Part shown: one piece after another, positions 49,022 through 59,021 of the stretch
Position numbering within the stretch: the first letter of the stretch is position 1
Layout: each line of letters starts with the position of its first letter
NCBI RefSeq assembly: GCF_022899935.1
Contig: NZ_JALJCJ010000001.1
Span: 124,001-188,000, forward strand
Reading direction: 5' to 3'
Origin: Shinella curvata
Lineage (GTDB): Bacteria; Pseudomonadota; Alphaproteobacteria; Rhizobiales; Rhizobiaceae
DNA: 64,000 nucleotides
Made by a program: the position numbers and the translations under genes
Notes under the pieces: generated by a model
Databases searched by the model: none
The model's input: the letters and a program-made list of their open reading frames with translations, nothing else
Told to the model about the DNA's origin: nothing

Positions 49022-49423
49022 ATGGAGAAGACCGAGACCGACGTGCTTTTCGTTCGGCCGGGCGAGGGGCGTATCTATGCGCTCGGGCGCATGAACGCGG
49101 TCTTCAAGGCCGATCACGGCGAGACGGGCAATGCCTACAGCGTTTCCGAATGGTGGCTTGAGCCCAGGACATCGGGACCGGGCGCCCATTCCCATGAAGA
49201 GAATGTCGAGTTATTCTACGTGCTTTCGGGTGTGGCGAGCATTCTCACCGGTGAAGACTGGCTGGAGGCGCCGGCCGGCAGCTTCGTGCGCATTCCCGCA
49301 ACCGTGATGCACGATTTCGAGAACCGGACGGAAGAGCGTGTCGGTCTGCTCAACGTGTTTCTGCCCGGCGGTTTCGAGGAGAACATGCCTTCCATCGTCA
49401 AATGGTTTGCGGACAATCCCTGA
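49022..49423 (+). CDS. Cupin-domain protein
   Basis: The 133-residue protein has a single cupin barrel: GAHSHEENVELFYVLSG (about residues 53-69, motif 1 with HxH and E metal ligands) and PAGSFVRIPATVMHDFEN (about 82-99, motif 2 with His). It probably binds a metal; activity unknown. A GTG in frame at 48989 is possible but overlaps the ssb terminator region. Confidence 0.85.
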   Translation: MEKTETDVLFVRPGEGRIYALGRMNAVFKADHGETGNAYSVSEWWLEPRTSGPGAHSHEENVELFYVLSGVASILTGEDWLEAPAGSFVRIPATVMHDFENRTEERVGLLNVFLPGGFEENMPSIVKWFADNP

Positions 49424-49748
49424 ACCCGGGTGCGGCCTTATGTGCCTTCAGGCTCTGATGTGTGAGGATAGAGCTTTTGCGAGGGAGCGTTTGGCTGCCG
49501 CTGTCGCCGTTTCTGGAGGGGCATAAGCGACCCCAAAGGGCAGAGACGCATGCTCCAGGCTTTTTTGGCGCTCTCGTCTATTCGCCGTTGCCTTACCAAG
49601 CGTAGGAGAAGGAATTTATCGGGCGGATAGGCTTCCTAGTTGATTGCCAAAGCCTTGAAAGACGTAGCGACGAATAGATGCGCGCGGTGGTGCGTTTCCG
49701 CTGCACTGACACGGATTTCAGCTGCGGCAGGTGCAGGTCGAGGATCAT
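49424..49748. other. 325-base intergenic region between the cupin gene and kptA
   Basis: No supported gene. A 28-codon frame at 49440 has no ribosome binding site. The main structure is a hairpin ending in TTTTTT (49513-49566), which could end the cupin transcript or a small RNA. Confidence 0.6.
49513..49566 (+). terminator. Terminator-like structure with T6
   Basis: CTGGAG (49513-49518) can pair with CTCCAG (49553-49558), and GGGG (49518-49521) alternatively with CCCC (49531-49534). TTTTTT follows at 49561-49566. The distance from the cupin gene (about 90 bases to the first arm) leaves room for a small RNA; this is speculative. Confidence 0.4.
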
Positions 49749-50282
49749 ATGAGCAAGGATATCAGCAAGTTTCTCAGCCTCGTGCTGCGGCATGAGCCGC
49801 AGACGATCGGTATCGCGCTGGATGCGGGCGGCTGGGTGGCGGTGGACGAGTTGATCGCCAAGGCGCGGCTGGCGGGGCGCGACATCGATGACGCGCGACT
49901 GCGCGCCGTGGTCGCCGAAAGCGACAAGCAGCGCTTCACGCTTTCCGAAGACGGGCTGCGAATCCGGGCCGCGCAGGGGCATTCGGTGCCTGTCGATCTC
50001 GGCCTCGTGCCGATCGCGCCGCCGGACATTCTGTATCACGGAACGGCGGTCACCGTGCTGGAGGCGATCCTGCGGGAAGGCCTGCTGCCGCAGGGACGGC
50101 AGAAGGTGCATCTTTCGGCGGACAGCACGACGGCCGGAAAGGTCGGCCAGCGGCATGGCAAGCCGGTCGTGCTGACGGTTGCAGCCGGACAGATGCAGGC
50201 CGACGGTCTCGTGTTCTGGCAGGCGGAGAATGGTGTCTGGCTGACGGATGCCGTGCCATCAGCCTATCTCTCGCAGCCGTAG
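49749..50282 (+). CDS. kptA: RNA 2'-phosphotransferase (KptA/Tpt1 family)
   Basis: The 177-residue protein matches KptA across its length: SKFLSLVLRHEPQTIGIALDAGGWV (residues about 6-30), KQRFTLSEDGLRIRAAQGHSVPV (about 60-82), DILYHGTA (about 93) and GRQKVHLSADSTTAGKVGQRHGKPVVLTV. The family removes the 2'-phosphate from RNA by transferring it to NAD+. In eukaryotes it completes tRNA splicing; the bacterial role is unknown. GAGGATCAT precedes the ATG; a GTG six codons upstream is possible. Confidence 0.92.
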   Translation: MSKDISKFLSLVLRHEPQTIGIALDAGGWVAVDELIAKARLAGRDIDDARLRAVVAESDKQRFTLSEDGLRIRAAQGHSVPVDLGLVPIAPPDILYHGTAVTVLEAILREGLLPQGRQKVHLSADSTTAGKVGQRHGKPVVLTVAAGQMQADGLVFWQAENGVWLTDAVPSAYLSQP

Positions 50283-50287
50283 GCGCT

Positions 50288-50917
50288 TCAGAGCGCGAAG
50301 GCCGATTTCACCCCGTCGACGACGAACTGCACTGCCAGGGCCGCGAGGATGACGCCGAGCAGACGCGTCAGGATGGCGCGGCCGGTATTGCCGAGGAAGC
50401 GGTCGATGCGGTCGGCGATGACAAGCGCCAGGAACAGGATGCCGATGCAGAGCGCGAGCACGCCGATGAGGGCGGTGCGTTCGAGCGCGGAAGGGAAGGA
50501 GCCGGACAGCAGGATCGTCGCTGAGATCGCGCCGGGGCCGGCAATCAGCGGCAGGGCGAGCGGGAAGACGGCGATGTTGTGGATGTGATCGCGGGTGATC
50601 GCCACCTCGCTGGTCTTCTCCTTGCGCTCGTTGCGGCGCTCGAAAATCATCTCGAAGGCGATCCAGAACAGCAGCAGGCCGCCGGCGATGCGGAAGGCAC
50701 CGATGGAGATACCGAGCAGCGACAGCACGCCGGCGCCCGTCAATGCGAAGACGGCGAGGATGCAGAAGGCGATGATGGAGCCGCGCAGCGCCACCTGCTT
50801 GCGCTGCGGCCGCGTCATGCCCACCGTCAGGCCGAGGAAGATCGGCGCGAGGCCGGGCGGATCGATGGTCACGAGCAGGGTCGTGATCGCGTTGACCACG
50901 AGATCGATATTGAGCAT
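50288..50917 (-). CDS. MarC-family integral membrane protein
   Basis: The 209-residue protein has six predicted membrane segments and MarC-type motifs: TLLVTIDPPGLAPIFLGLT (about residues 13-31), AGGLLLFWIAFEMIF and PLALPLIAGPGAIS. Originally linked to multiple antibiotic resistance in E. coli, that role has been withdrawn; function remains unknown. It converges with kptA, with five bases between the stops. Confidence 0.9.
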   Translation of the reverse strand: MLNIDLVVNAITTLLVTIDPPGLAPIFLGLTVGMTRPQRKQVALRGSIIAFCILAVFALTGAGVLSLLGISIGAFRIAGGLLLFWIAFEMIFERRNERKEKTSEVAITRDHIHNIAVFPLALPLIAGPGAISATILLSGSFPSALERTALIGVLALCIGILFLALVIADRIDRFLGNTGRAILTRLLGVILAALAVQFVVDGVKSAFAL

Positions 50918-51079
50918 GTCAGGCGTTCCCCTCGCCGTTGAGCGGCCGTTTTCGACGGCCTTGCCGCCCCATTGTTAGGCGAGCGTGGCGGGGAAGGGAA
51001 GGGTGGCCGGAAAGTGGCCATGAAAATGCGCAAATTGGCGGATTTCCTGGGAAAAGCCTGTTCACAACCCCTCGTGAAA

Positions 51080-51109
51080 TTGGCGCTTCAAGCCTCGGTA
51101 GGCTATAAA
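51080..51109 (+). promoter_or_regulatory. Sigma-70 promoter of gyrA
   Basis: TTGGCG (51080-51085) and TATAAA (51104-51109) are separated by 18 bases and lie 37 bases before the TTG start of gyrA. The -10 box is close to consensus. Confidence 0.55.
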
Positions 51110-51145
51110 ATTGCATCTGATTCTGAACAACGATCGTGACCGAAA

Positions 51146-53932
51146 TTGACAGAACAATCGACACCCGGCGGCAAGACGCCCGGCATTGAGCCGATTTCCA
51201 TCATCGAGGAAATGCAGCGATCCTATCTCGATTACGCGATGAGCGTGATCGTGTCGCGCGCGCTGCCCGATGTGCGCGACGGCCTGAAGCCCGTGCACCG
51301 GCGCATCCTCTACTCGATGAGCGAGATGGGCGTCGACTGGAACAAGAAATACGTGAAGTCGGCCCGCGTGACCGGTGACGTGATGGGTAAATACCATCCG
51401 CACGGCGACTCGGCGATCTACGACGCGCTTGCGCGCATGGCGCAGGACTGGTCGCTCCGCCTGCCGCTGATCGACGGCCAGGGCAATTTCGGCTCCATCG
51501 ACGGCGACCCGCCGGCGGCCCAGCGTTACACGGAATGCCGTCTTGAGAAGGCGGCGCATTCGCTGCTCGACGACCTCGACAAGGAAACGGTCAACTTCCG
51601 CGACAACTACGACGGCACGATGAGCGAGCCGGTCGTCGTTCCCGCGAAATTCCCGAACCTCCTCGTCAATGGCGCGGGCGGCATCGCCGTCGGCATGGCG
51701 ACGAACATCCCGCCGCACAATCTTTCCGAAGTCATCAACGGCTGTATCGCGCTGATCGACAATCCGGCAATCGAGCTGCTCGACCTGATGCAGCACATTC
51801 CGGGACCGGATTTCCCGACGGGTGCGTTGATCCTCGGCCGCGCCGGCATCCGTCAGGCCTATGAGACGGGCCGGGGCTCCGTCGTCATGCGCGGCCGCGC
51901 CACCATCGAGCCGATGCGCGGCGACCGCGAGCAAATCATCATCACCGAAGTTCCCTTCCAGGTGAACAAGGCGACGATGATCGAGAAGATGGCTGAACTG
52001 GTGCGCGACAAGCGCATCGAGGGCATTTCCGATCTGCGCGACGAATCCGACCGCGACGGCTACCGCGTCGTCATCGAGTTGAAGCGCGATGCCAATGCCG
52101 ATGTCATCCTGAACCAGCTCTATCGCTACACGCCGCTGCAGACCTCTTTCGGCTGCAACATGGTGGCGCTGAACGGCGGCAAGCCGGAGCTGATGACGCT
52201 GCTCGACATGCTGCGCGCCTTCGTCTCCTTCCGCGAGGAAGTCGTCAGCCGCCGCACGAAATACCTGCTGCGCAAGGCGCGCGACCGCGCCCATGTCTTG
52301 GTGGGTCTCGCCATCGCGGTTGCCAATATCGACGAGGTGATCGCGCTGATCCGCCGCGCGCCCGATCCGCAGACGGCGCGCGAGCAGCTGATGGAGCGCC
52401 GCTGGCCGGCCAAGGACGTCGATGTGCTGATCAAGCTCATCGACGATCCGCGCCATCGCATCAACGAGGACCTGACCTACAACCTCTCGGAAGAGCAGGC
52501 CCGCGCCATCCTCGAACTGCGTCTCGCCCGCCTCACGGCACTGGGTCGTGATGAAATCGACGAGGAACTCAACAAGATCGGCGAAGAGATCAAGGATTAC
52601 CTCGATATCCTCTCCTCGCGCCTACGCATCATGACCATCGTCAAGGATGAGCTTGCCGCCGTGCGCGACGAGTTCGGCACGCCGCGCCGCACCGAGATCG
52701 CCGAAGGCGGTCCCGATATGGACGACGAAGATCTCATCGCCCGCGAGGACATGGTGGTCACCGTCTCGCATGCCGGCTACGTCAAGCGCGTTCCGCTCGC
52801 GACCTATCGCGCGCAGCGCCGCGGCGGCAAGGGCCGCTCGGGCATGGCCATGAAGGACGAGGATTTCGCAACCCGCCTCTTCGTCGCCAATACCCATACT
52901 CCGGTGCTGTTCTTCTCCTCGCGTGGCATCGTCTACAAGGAGAAGGTCTGGCGCCTGCCGATCGGTACGCCGCAGTCCAAGGGCAAGGCGCTGATCAACA
53001 TGCTGCCGATCGAGCCCGGTGAACGCATCACCACCATCATGCCGCTGCCCGAGGACGAGACGACGTGGGAAAACCTCGACGTCATGTTCTCGACGACCCG
53101 CGGCACGGTGCGCCGCAACAAGCTCAGCGATTTCGTTCAGGTCAACCGCAACGGCAAGATCGCAATGAAGCTCGAGGAAGAGGGCGACGAGATCCTCAAC
53201 GTCGAGACCTGCACCGAGCAGGACGACGTACTGCTGACAACGGCGCTCGGCCAGTGCATCCGCTTCCCGGTCGATGACGTGCGCGTCTTTGCCGGTCGCA
53301 ACTCGGTTGGCGTGCGCGGCATCAACCTGGGCACAGGCGACCGCATCATCTCGATGACGATCGTCAGCCATGTCGATGCCGAGCCGTGGGAACGCGCCGC
53401 CTATCTCAAGCGCTCCGCCACCGAACGCCGCGCCAGCGGTGTCGACGAGGAGGATATCGCGCTGGTCGGGGAAGAAGTCGGCGAAGTCGGCGATCTCTCC
53501 GAGGACCGTTATCAGGAGCTCAAGGCGCGCGAACAGTTCGTTCTGACCGTCTCGCAGAAGGGCTTCGGCAAGCGCTCGTCGTCCTACGACTTCCGCACCT
53601 CCGGCCGTGGCGGCAAGGGCATCCGCGCCACCGACACGTCCAAAACCAGCGAGATCGGCGAACTCGTCGCCGCCTTCCCGGTCGAGGACAAGAACCAGCT
53701 TATGCTGGTCTCCGATGGTGGCCAGCTGATCCGCGTGCCGGTCGATGGCATCCGCATCGCCAGCCGCGCCACCAAGGGTGTCACGATCTTCTCGACCGCC
53801 AAGGACGAAAAGGTGGTCTCCGTCGAGCGCATCAGCGAGCCGGAGGGCGATGACGAGGCAGAGGTCGAGGCGGACGCCGCAGTGGCCGATGGTGAAGTCG
53901 AAGCCGGCGATGCAGGCGAGGGCGAGGCGTAA
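51146..53932 (+). CDS. gyrA: DNA gyrase subunit A
   Basis: The 928-residue protein has the breakage-reunion domain with catalytic Tyr128 (AAQRYTECR), and a C-terminal domain with six beta-pinwheel repeats including the GyrA box RRGGKGRSG. The quinolone-resistance region reads [13 protein letters not shown], with Ser89 and Asp93 at the positions of E. coli Ser83 and Asp87, so it is wild-type. A long acidic tail (DDEAEVEAD...) closes the protein. It begins with TTG at 51146, which yields the MTEQ start; there is no in-frame ATG until about residue 23. It forms the GyrA2B2 supercoiling enzyme. Confidence 0.97.
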   Translation: MTEQSTPGGKTPGIEPISIIEEMQRSYLDYAMSVIVSRALPDVRDGLKPVHRRILYSMSEMGVDWNKKYVKSARVTGDVMGKYHPHGDSAIYDALARMAQDWSLRLPLIDGQGNFGSIDGDPPAAQRYTECRLEKAAHSLLDDLDKETVNFRDNYDGTMSEPVVVPAKFPNLLVNGAGGIAVGMATNIPPHNLSEVINGCIALIDNPAIELLDLMQHIPGPDFPTGALILGRAGIRQAYETGRGSVVMRGRATIEPMRGDREQIIITEVPFQVNKATMIEKMAELVRDKRIEGISDLRDESDRDGYRVVIELKRDANADVILNQLYRYTPLQTSFGCNMVALNGGKPELMTLLDMLRAFVSFREEVVSRRTKYLLRKARDRAHVLVGLAIAVANIDEVIALIRRAPDPQTAREQLMERRWPAKDVDVLIKLIDDPRHRINEDLTYNLSEEQARAILELRLARLTALGRDEIDEELNKIGEEIKDYLDILSSRLRIMTIVKDELAAVRDEFGTPRRTEIAEGGPDMDDEDLIAREDMVVTVSHAGYVKRVPLATYRAQRRGGKGRSGMAMKDEDFATRLFVANTHTPVLFFSSRGIVYKEKVWRLPIGTPQSKGKALINMLPIEPGERITTIMPLPEDETTWENLDVMFSTTRGTVRRNKLSDFVQVNRNGKIAMKLEEEGDEILNVETCTEQDDVLLTTALGQCIRFPVDDVRVFAGRNSVGVRGINLGTGDRIISMTIVSHVDAEPWERAAYLKRSATERRASGVDEEDIALVGEEVGEVGDLSEDRYQELKAREQFVLTVSQKGFGKRSSSYDFRTSGRGGKGIRATDTSKTSEIGELVAAFPVEDKNQLMLVSDGGQLIRVPVDGIRIASRATKGVTIFSTAKDEKVVSVERISEPEGDDEAEVEADAAVADGEVEAGDAGEGEA

Positions 53933-53969
53933 CAGCCTCGTCATATCAAGACACGAAATCAAGGCACGA

Positions 53970-54006
53970 AAAAGCCGGACGGGCAGGGAACGACCGTCCG
54001 GCTTTT
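53970..54006 (+). terminator. Rho-independent terminator of gyrA
   Basis: AAAAGCCGGACGG (53970-53982) and CCGTCCGGCTTTT (53994-54006) pair perfectly with an 11-base loop, 38 bases after the gyrA stop. The T-run is part of the right arm. Confidence 0.85.
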
Positions 54007-54066
54007 CATTTATTGCGGGTAGCCTGGAGGAAAGACTACCCGCAGGGTCGGCGGCAAGGGGGCGCT

Positions 54067-54213
54067 CTAGACGCCGAAGCCGCCTGCTTCTGTTTTCAGC
54101 TTTGTGGCTTTCAGCACCGCGCGATCCCGCTTCAGGTCGAGGATCGTGCGCGTGAAGTCGAAGGTGAAGACCACGCTGATGAAGACCGTAAAAAGAATGG
54201 TGAGGCCGACCAT
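54067..54213 (-). CDS. Tiny membrane protein, 48 residues (second gene of a two-gene unit)
   Basis: This open frame starts ATG at 54213 and ends TAG at 54067. The protein begins MVGLTILFTVFISVVFTFDF, one hydrophobic helix (about residues 2-19), followed by a charged helix (RTILDLKRDRAVLKATKLK) and a Gly-rich end. GAGGAA lies at ideal distance (six bases) before the ATG. It begins 14 bases after the stop of the 41-residue gene, so the two look like a single small operon. I recognise no family. Confidence 0.65.
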   Translation of the reverse strand: MVGLTILFTVFISVVFTFDFTRTILDLKRDRAVLKATKLKTEAGGFGV

Positions 54214-54227
54214 GGTTGCTTCCTCGC

Positions 54228-54353
54228 TCACCGCAGCCACTTGCCACGCGCCGCGAGCTTCGAGGCGGCCGGGCGATCCTCTTCGCGAAGCGCATGGATC
54301 GTCGCGACGCTAAGGGCGATGAACATGGTCATGCAGAGTAGAGCCAGTGCCAT
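54228..54353 (-). CDS. Tiny membrane protein, 41 residues (first gene of a two-gene unit)
   Basis: The frame runs from ATG at 54353 to TGA at 54228. The protein starts MALALLCMTMFIALSVATIH, one hydrophobic helix, followed by a basic and acidic tail (REEDRPAASKLAARGKWLR). GGAAGGAA precedes the ATG by about eight bases. It and the 48-residue gene downstream lie between the gyrA terminator and coaD, on the opposite strand. Function unknown. Confidence 0.62.
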   Translation of the reverse strand: MALALLCMTMFIALSVATIHALREEDRPAASKLAARGKWLR

Positions 54354-54602
54354 TTTCGTATTCCTTCCAGCCTAAGGAAACGCGTTACTTGTTCCGTTGT
54401 GTTCGGTCGGGGAAATGCGCGATTGCGACCTTTGTTCCCGACGTCCATGCTGGTATTTATGCATGGCGCAGCTGAAATGCTCTTGAACGGCCCGTTCATG
54501 CCGCGTTCATCCTCTTGGCAGGGGACAGTTCAGGATGCGACAGGCGGCACCCTTGCGGATCGCGGCGGTCCATGACACAAGGCGGCAAACGGGACCTCGC
54601 CG
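54354..54602. other. 249-base divergent region between the tiny-protein operon and coaD
   Basis: It must hold the promoters of both units. On the minus strand GGAAC (54434-54438) is followed 18 bases later by TT, which meets the loose GGAAC-N18/19-TT pattern of rhizobial RpoE2/EcfG-type general stress promoters. I see no obvious consensus promoter for coaD. Confidence 0.4.
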
Positions 54603-55097
54603 ATGACAGTCGCCTTCTATCCTGGCTCTTTCGATCCGATCACCAACGGCCATATCGATGTGCTCGTGCAGGCGCTTAACGTCTCGCCCAAGGTGATTGT
54701 CGCGATCGGGATCCATCCCGGCAAGACACCGCTGTTTTCTTTTGAAGAACGCGCCGAGCTGATCCGTCTCTCCATCGCCGAGGCCTTGCCGGAGCGGGCA
54801 GGGGACGTGAGCGTCGTCTCCTTCTCCAATCTGGTGGTCGATGCGGCCCGCAGCCACAAGGCAAGCCTCCTCATTCGGGGCCTGCGCGACGGCACGGATC
54901 TCGACTATGAAATGCAGATGGCTGGCATGAACCGCCAGATGGCGCCAGACGTGCAGACCGTCTTCCTGCCTGCCGGCGTCGCCTCGCGGCCCATTACCGC
55001 CACATTGGTCCGCCAGATCGCGGCCATGGGCGGCGATGTCAGCGCATTCGTGCCGGCGCCCGTCTTCGCGGCCCTCAAGGCCCGCCAGAAGGGCTGA
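54603..55097 (+). CDS. coaD: Phosphopantetheine adenylyltransferase CoaD
   Basis: The 164-residue protein has the nucleotidyltransferase signature [16 protein letters not shown] (residues 6-21; the TNGH is the HxGH-type motif), the phosphopantetheine-binding [20 protein letters not shown] (about 91-110) and the second ATP motif [13 protein letters not shown]. It makes dephospho-CoA. Its order gyrA-coaD-ppi-ppi-queA-tgt is the common rhizobial one. Confidence 0.96.
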   Translation: MTVAFYPGSFDPITNGHIDVLVQALNVSPKVIVAIGIHPGKTPLFSFEERAELIRLSIAEALPERAGDVSVVSFSNLVVDAARSHKASLLIRGLRDGTDLDYEMQMAGMNRQMAPDVQTVFLPAGVASRPITATLVRQIAAMGGDVSAFVPAPVFAALKARQKG

Positions 55098-55132
55098 AGC
55101 CCAATCATCCTGAACCCTACAAGGGAGCTATC

Positions 55133-55699
55133 ATGAACATCCTCCGTACCGCCTTCGCAGGAGCCCTGTTCCTGGCAACCACCACGAGCGCCTTCGTCGC
55201 TCAGGCTGCCGATTTCATCACGATCCAGCTGAAGGACGGCCCCGTCGTCATCGAGCTGAACGACAAGGCGCCGAAGCATGCCGAGCGTATCAAGGCGCTG
55301 GCCGCCGCCGGCGAGTATGACAATGTCGCCTTCCACCGCGTGATCAAGGGCTTCATGGCCCAGACCGGCGACGTGCAGTATGGCGACATGGCCGATGGCT
55401 ACCAGGCCGGCGCAGCCGGTACGGGTGGCTCCAGCCAGCCGGATCTTCCGGCGGAATTTTCCGAAATGCCGTTCGAGCGCGGCACGGTCGGCATGGCTCG
55501 CGCGCAGGACCCGAATTCCGCCAATTCGCAGTTCTTCATCATGTTCGCCCCCGGCGACTTCCTGAACGGCCAGTACACCGTCGTCGGCAAGGTCGTTTCC
55601 GGCATGGAGAATGTCGACAAGATCAAGCTCGGCGACGATGCCAACAACGGCTCGGTGACGGACCCCGACCGCATGGTGAAGGTCACCGTCGGCAAATAA
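55133..55699 (+). CDS. Periplasmic cyclophilin-type peptidyl-prolyl isomerase
   Basis: The 188-residue protein has a signal peptide (about 1-23, ending TSAFVAQA-A) and a cyclophilin domain with FHRVIKGFMAQTGDVQYG (about 64-81), GTVGMARAQDPNSANSQFFIM (about 117-137) and FLNGQYTVVGKVVSGMENV. The catalytic Arg in FHR and the FFIM strand are intact. It should act in the periplasm. A second, signal-less cyclophilin follows. Confidence 0.93.
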   Translation: MNILRTAFAGALFLATTTSAFVAQAADFITIQLKDGPVVIELNDKAPKHAERIKALAAAGEYDNVAFHRVIKGFMAQTGDVQYGDMADGYQAGAAGTGGSSQPDLPAEFSEMPFERGTVGMARAQDPNSANSQFFIMFAPGDFLNGQYTVVGKVVSGMENVDKIKLGDDANNGSVTDPDRMVKVTVGK

Positions 55700-55778
55700 T
55701 CCACTTTTTGGTGTGTCGCCCGTTGTAATCGCAGAACGGCGACACACCTTTTGCATCACACCTTAAAGGAGAGACACC

Positions 55779-56294
55779 ATGGCCGAGATCAAGGATCCGG
55801 AAAACACCGTCATCATGGAAACCACCAAGGGCAAGGTGGTCATCCAGCTGCTTCCGGATCTCGCACCGGGCCACGTCGCGCGCATCAAGGAACTGGCACG
55901 CGAAGGCGCCTATGACGGCGTCGTCTTCCACCGCGTCATCGAGGACTTCATGGCCCAGACGGGCGACGTGCAGTACGGCAAGACCGGCGGCAAGGACTTC
56001 AACCCGGCCCGCGCCGGCATGGGCGGCTCCGAAAAGCCGGACCTGAAGGCTGAATTCTCCAACATGAACCATGTGCGCGGCACCTGCTCCATGGCCCGCA
56101 GCCAGATGCCGAACTCCGCCAACTCGCAGTTCTTCATCTGCTTCACCGATGCGCCCTGGCTGAACAAGCAGTATTCGGTCTGGGGCCAGGTCATCGAAGG
56201 CATGGAAAACATCGACAAGATCAAGCGCGGCGAGCCGGTGCGCGATCCCGACACCATCGTGTCGTTCAAGGTTGCCGCCGACGTAGCGGCCTGA
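55779..56294 (+). CDS. ppiB: Cytoplasmic cyclophilin-type peptidyl-prolyl isomerase
   Basis: The 171-residue cyclophilin lacks a signal peptide. It has FHRVIEDFMAQTGDVQYGK (about 48-66), SMARSQMPNSANSQFFICF (about 103-121) and WLNKQYSVWGQVIEGMENI. It differs from the preceding one mainly in the missing signal peptide, and probably arose by duplication; together they cover two compartments. AAGGAG lies seven bases before the ATG. Confidence 0.93.
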   Translation: MAEIKDPENTVIMETTKGKVVIQLLPDLAPGHVARIKELAREGAYDGVVFHRVIEDFMAQTGDVQYGKTGGKDFNPARAGMGGSEKPDLKAEFSNMNHVRGTCSMARSQMPNSANSQFFICFTDAPWLNKQYSVWGQVIEGMENIDKIKRGEPVRDPDTIVSFKVAADVAA

Positions 56295-56371
56295 TAGAAC
56301 GCCGTCGATTTCGACCGCGTCCGTTTCGGCGGGCGCGGTTTTTCTTTGTGCGCTTTTCAAGGACCGGCACT

Positions 56372-56821
56372 ATGGCTGCTTTCCTCTGGGCGCTGCTCGC
56401 CATCGCGGCCGGCGCGTGCATCGCAATTCAGGCTCCCATCAATGCCATGCTCGGCCGCGGCCTGAGCATGCCGGTGGCCGCCGCCTGCGTCTCGTTCCTG
56501 TCGGGCGCCATCATCCTGGCCCTGGTCGTTGCGGCCACCTCGACCTTCGAAGGCCGCTCGCCGGACTGGCGCGGGCCGGACCTCTGGCTTTATATCGCCG
56601 GCGGCGCGCTCGGCACGGTCTATGTCACCACCGCCATCTTCCTGACGCCGCGCATCGGTGCGGCCGCCGTCATGGCCTTTGCGGTCTCTGGCCAGCTGCT
56701 GGCCGGTATCCTGCTGGATCGCATCGGCTTTCTCGGCATGGCCGTGCGTGAAATCTCCGTCGGCCGCATTGGCGGCGCCATCCTGCTCGTCGCCGGCGCG
56801 CTGATGATCCGCTTTCTCTGA
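56372..56821 (+). CDS. DMT-family inner-membrane protein (YdcZ/DUF606)
   Basis: The 149-residue protein has five hydrophobic segments and the DUF606 features [20 protein letters not shown] (about 11-30), [19 protein letters not shown] and the C-terminal [18 protein letters not shown]. Family members are small half-size transporters of unknown substrate. An in-frame GTG at 56348 is rejected in favour of the ATG behind AAGGA. It precedes queA by eight bases. Confidence 0.83.
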   Translation: MAAFLWALLAIAAGACIAIQAPINAMLGRGLSMPVAAACVSFLSGAIILALVVAATSTFEGRSPDWRGPDLWLYIAGGALGTVYVTTAIFLTPRIGAAAVMAFAVSGQLLAGILLDRIGFLGMAVREISVGRIGGAILLVAGALMIRFL

Positions 56822-56829
56822 GGCCTGCC

Positions 56830-57891
56830 ATGCGAGTCGACCTCTTCGATTTCGATCTGCCGGAAGACAATATCGCGCTTCGCCCGGTGAGCCCGCGCGA
56901 GGCGGCAAAGCTGCTCGTCGTGCAGCCGGGCAATGCTGCGCTCTATCAAGATCACACCGTCGGCGACCTGCCGTCGCTACTCAGGGCAGGCGACGCGCTC
57001 GTCTTCAACGACACGCGCGTCATTCCCGCACAGCTCGAAGGCATTCGCCATCGCGAGGGCGCGGGTGGCCAGAAGGTGTCGGCCACGCTGCACATGCGCA
57101 TCGCCGGCGACCGCTGGAAGGCCTTTGCCAAGCCGGGCAAACGAATCAAGCTTGGTGACCGCATCACCTTCGGCGCCGATCTCTCGGCGACCATCGAGCA
57201 GAAAGGCGAGGGTGGCGAAGTCACCCTGCATTTCGATGCCTCCGGGCCGGAACTCGACCGCGCCATCGCCACGGTCGGCCATATCCCGCTGCCACCCTAT
57301 ATCGCCTCCAAGCGCGCCGAAGACGAGCTGGACCGCAAGGACTACCAGACGATCTATGCCCGCGAGGAAGGCGCCGTCGCAGCCCCCACGGCCGGCCTGC
57401 ACTTCACCGATGCGCTGTTCGAAAAGCTCGATGCGCTCGGCGTGGAGCGGCATTTCGTGACGCTGCATGTCGGTGCCGGCACCTTCCTGCCGGTCAAGGC
57501 CGACGACACGACCGAACACGTCATGCACGAGGAGATCGGCTACGTTTCCGAAGAGACCGCCGCCGCGCTCAACGCAGTAAAGGCGAGGGGCGGGCGCATC
57601 GTCTCCGTCGGCACGACCTCACTTCGCCTGCTCGAAAGTGCCGCCGATGAAGACGGCACGATCAAGCCGTGGTCTGGGGCGACGGGCATCTTCATCACAC
57701 CCGGCTACCGCTTCCGCACGGCCGATATCCTGATGACCAATTTCCACCTGCCGAAATCGACGCTGTTCATGCTCGTCTCGGCCTTTTCCGGCCTCGAGAC
57801 GATGCGCGGCGCCTATGCCCATGCCATCGCGACCGGCTACCGCTTCTATTCCTACGGCGACTCCAGCCTGCTTTTCCGGGACCACCGATGA
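56830..57891 (+). CDS. queA: S-adenosylmethionine:tRNA ribosyltransferase-isomerase QueA
   Basis: The 353-residue protein starts [19 protein letters not shown] and has [15 protein letters not shown] (about 54-68), [22 protein letters not shown] (about 173-194), [11 protein letters not shown] and the C-terminal [14 protein letters not shown]. It builds the epoxyqueuosine ring on tRNA. Its ATG-overlap (ATGA) with tgt indicates coupled translation of two queuosine enzymes. Confidence 0.97.
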   Translation: MRVDLFDFDLPEDNIALRPVSPREAAKLLVVQPGNAALYQDHTVGDLPSLLRAGDALVFNDTRVIPAQLEGIRHREGAGGQKVSATLHMRIAGDRWKAFAKPGKRIKLGDRITFGADLSATIEQKGEGGEVTLHFDASGPELDRAIATVGHIPLPPYIASKRAEDELDRKDYQTIYAREEGAVAAPTAGLHFTDALFEKLDALGVERHFVTLHVGAGTFLPVKADDTTEHVMHEEIGYVSEETAAALNAVKARGGRIVSVGTTSLRLLESAADEDGTIKPWSGATGIFITPGYRFRTADILMTNFHLPKSTLFMLVSAFSGLETMRGAYAHAIATGYRFYSYGDSSLLFRDHR

Positions 57892-59018
57892 CCGAAACCT
57901 TCCAGTTCAAGCTTCTCGCCACCGATGGCAAGGCCCGCCGCGGCGAGGTTTCCATGCCGCGCGGCACCATCCGCACGCCGGCCTTCATGCCCGTCGGCAC
58001 GGTCGGCACGGTCAAGGCGATGTATCTCGACCAGGTGCGCGAACTCGGCGCCGACATCATCCTTGGCAATACTTATCACCTGATGCTGCGCCCCGGCCCG
58101 GAGCGCGTTGCCCGTCTCGGTGGTCTCCACGAACTCATCCGCTGGCCACACCCGATCCTTACGGACTCGGGCGGCTTCCAGGTCATGTCGCTCTCCGGCC
58201 TGCGCAAACTCGACGAGCAGGGCGTGACCTTCAAGAGCCATGTTGACGGCGCGCTGCACCACATGTCGCCGGAGCGTTCCATCGAAATCCAGGGCCTGCT
58301 CGACAGCGATATCCAGATGCAGCTCGACGAATGCGTGGCGCTGCCGGCGTCGCCCAAGGAAATCGAGCGCGCCATGGAAATGTCGCTGCGCTGGGCCGAG
58401 CGCTGCAAGGTGGCCTTCGGCGATCAGCCCGGCAAGGCGATGTTCGGCATCGTGCAGGGCGGCGATATCCCGCATTTGCGCGTGCGCTCCGCACAGGCGC
58501 TCGCCGAGCTGAACCTCAAGGGCTATGCCATCGGCGGCCTGGCCGTAGGCGAACCGCAGGCGGTCATGCTCGACATGATCGATACGGTCATCCCGCATAT
58601 GCCCTTCGAAAAGCCGCGTTACCTGATGGGCGTCGGTACACCGGACGACATGCTGAAATCCGTCGCGCGCGGCGTCGACATGTTCGATTGCGTGATGCCG
58701 ACCCGCTCCGGCCGCCACGGCTTGGCCTTCACCCGCCGCGGCCGCATCAACCTGCGCAATGCCCGCCATGCGGAAGACATGCGCCCGCTTGACGAGCAAT
58801 CGACCTGCCCGGCCGCCCGCGACTACTCGCGCGCCTACCTGCATCACCTCATCCGCGCCAACGAATCCCTCGGCGGCATGCTGCTGACCTGGAACAACCT
58901 GTCCTACTACCAGGACCTGATGGCCGGCATCCGCAAGGCGATCGAGGAAGGCCGCTTCGCCGATTTCATGGCGGAGACGCAGGAAGAATGGGCGAGGGGC
59001 GATCTCGCCCCTCTCTGA
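57888..59018 (+). CDS. tgt: tRNA-guanine transglycosylase Tgt
   Basis: The 376-residue protein has the catalytic TIM barrel: [29 protein letters not shown], the active-site Asp in [29 protein letters not shown] and a second catalytic Asp in FDCVMPTR. The zinc site is [15 protein letters not shown], with Cys preceding (TCPAARDYS). It inserts preQ1 into tRNA at G34. The frame is open upstream within queA; the ATG at 57888 is used. Confidence 0.97.
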   Translation: MTETFQFKLLATDGKARRGEVSMPRGTIRTPAFMPVGTVGTVKAMYLDQVRELGADIILGNTYHLMLRPGPERVARLGGLHELIRWPHPILTDSGGFQVMSLSGLRKLDEQGVTFKSHVDGALHHMSPERSIEIQGLLDSDIQMQLDECVALPASPKEIERAMEMSLRWAERCKVAFGDQPGKAMFGIVQGGDIPHLRVRSAQALAELNLKGYAIGGLAVGEPQAVMLDMIDTVIPHMPFEKPRYLMGVGTPDDMLKSVARGVDMFDCVMPTRSGRHGLAFTRRGRINLRNARHAEDMRPLDEQSTCPAARDYSRAYLHHLIRANESLGGMLLTWNNLSYYQDLMAGIRKAIEEGRFADFMAETQEEWARGDLAPL

Positions 59019-59021
59019 GGC

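Noticed and set aside
49440-49526. 28-codon frame starting MCLQALMCE.
   Set aside because: No ribosome binding site and no recognisable feature.
54390-54410. Possible second SOS box (GAAC-N6-GAAC on the minus strand) near the tiny-protein operon.
   Set aside because: The spacer is six, not seven, bases, and LexA of this group is strict about spacing.
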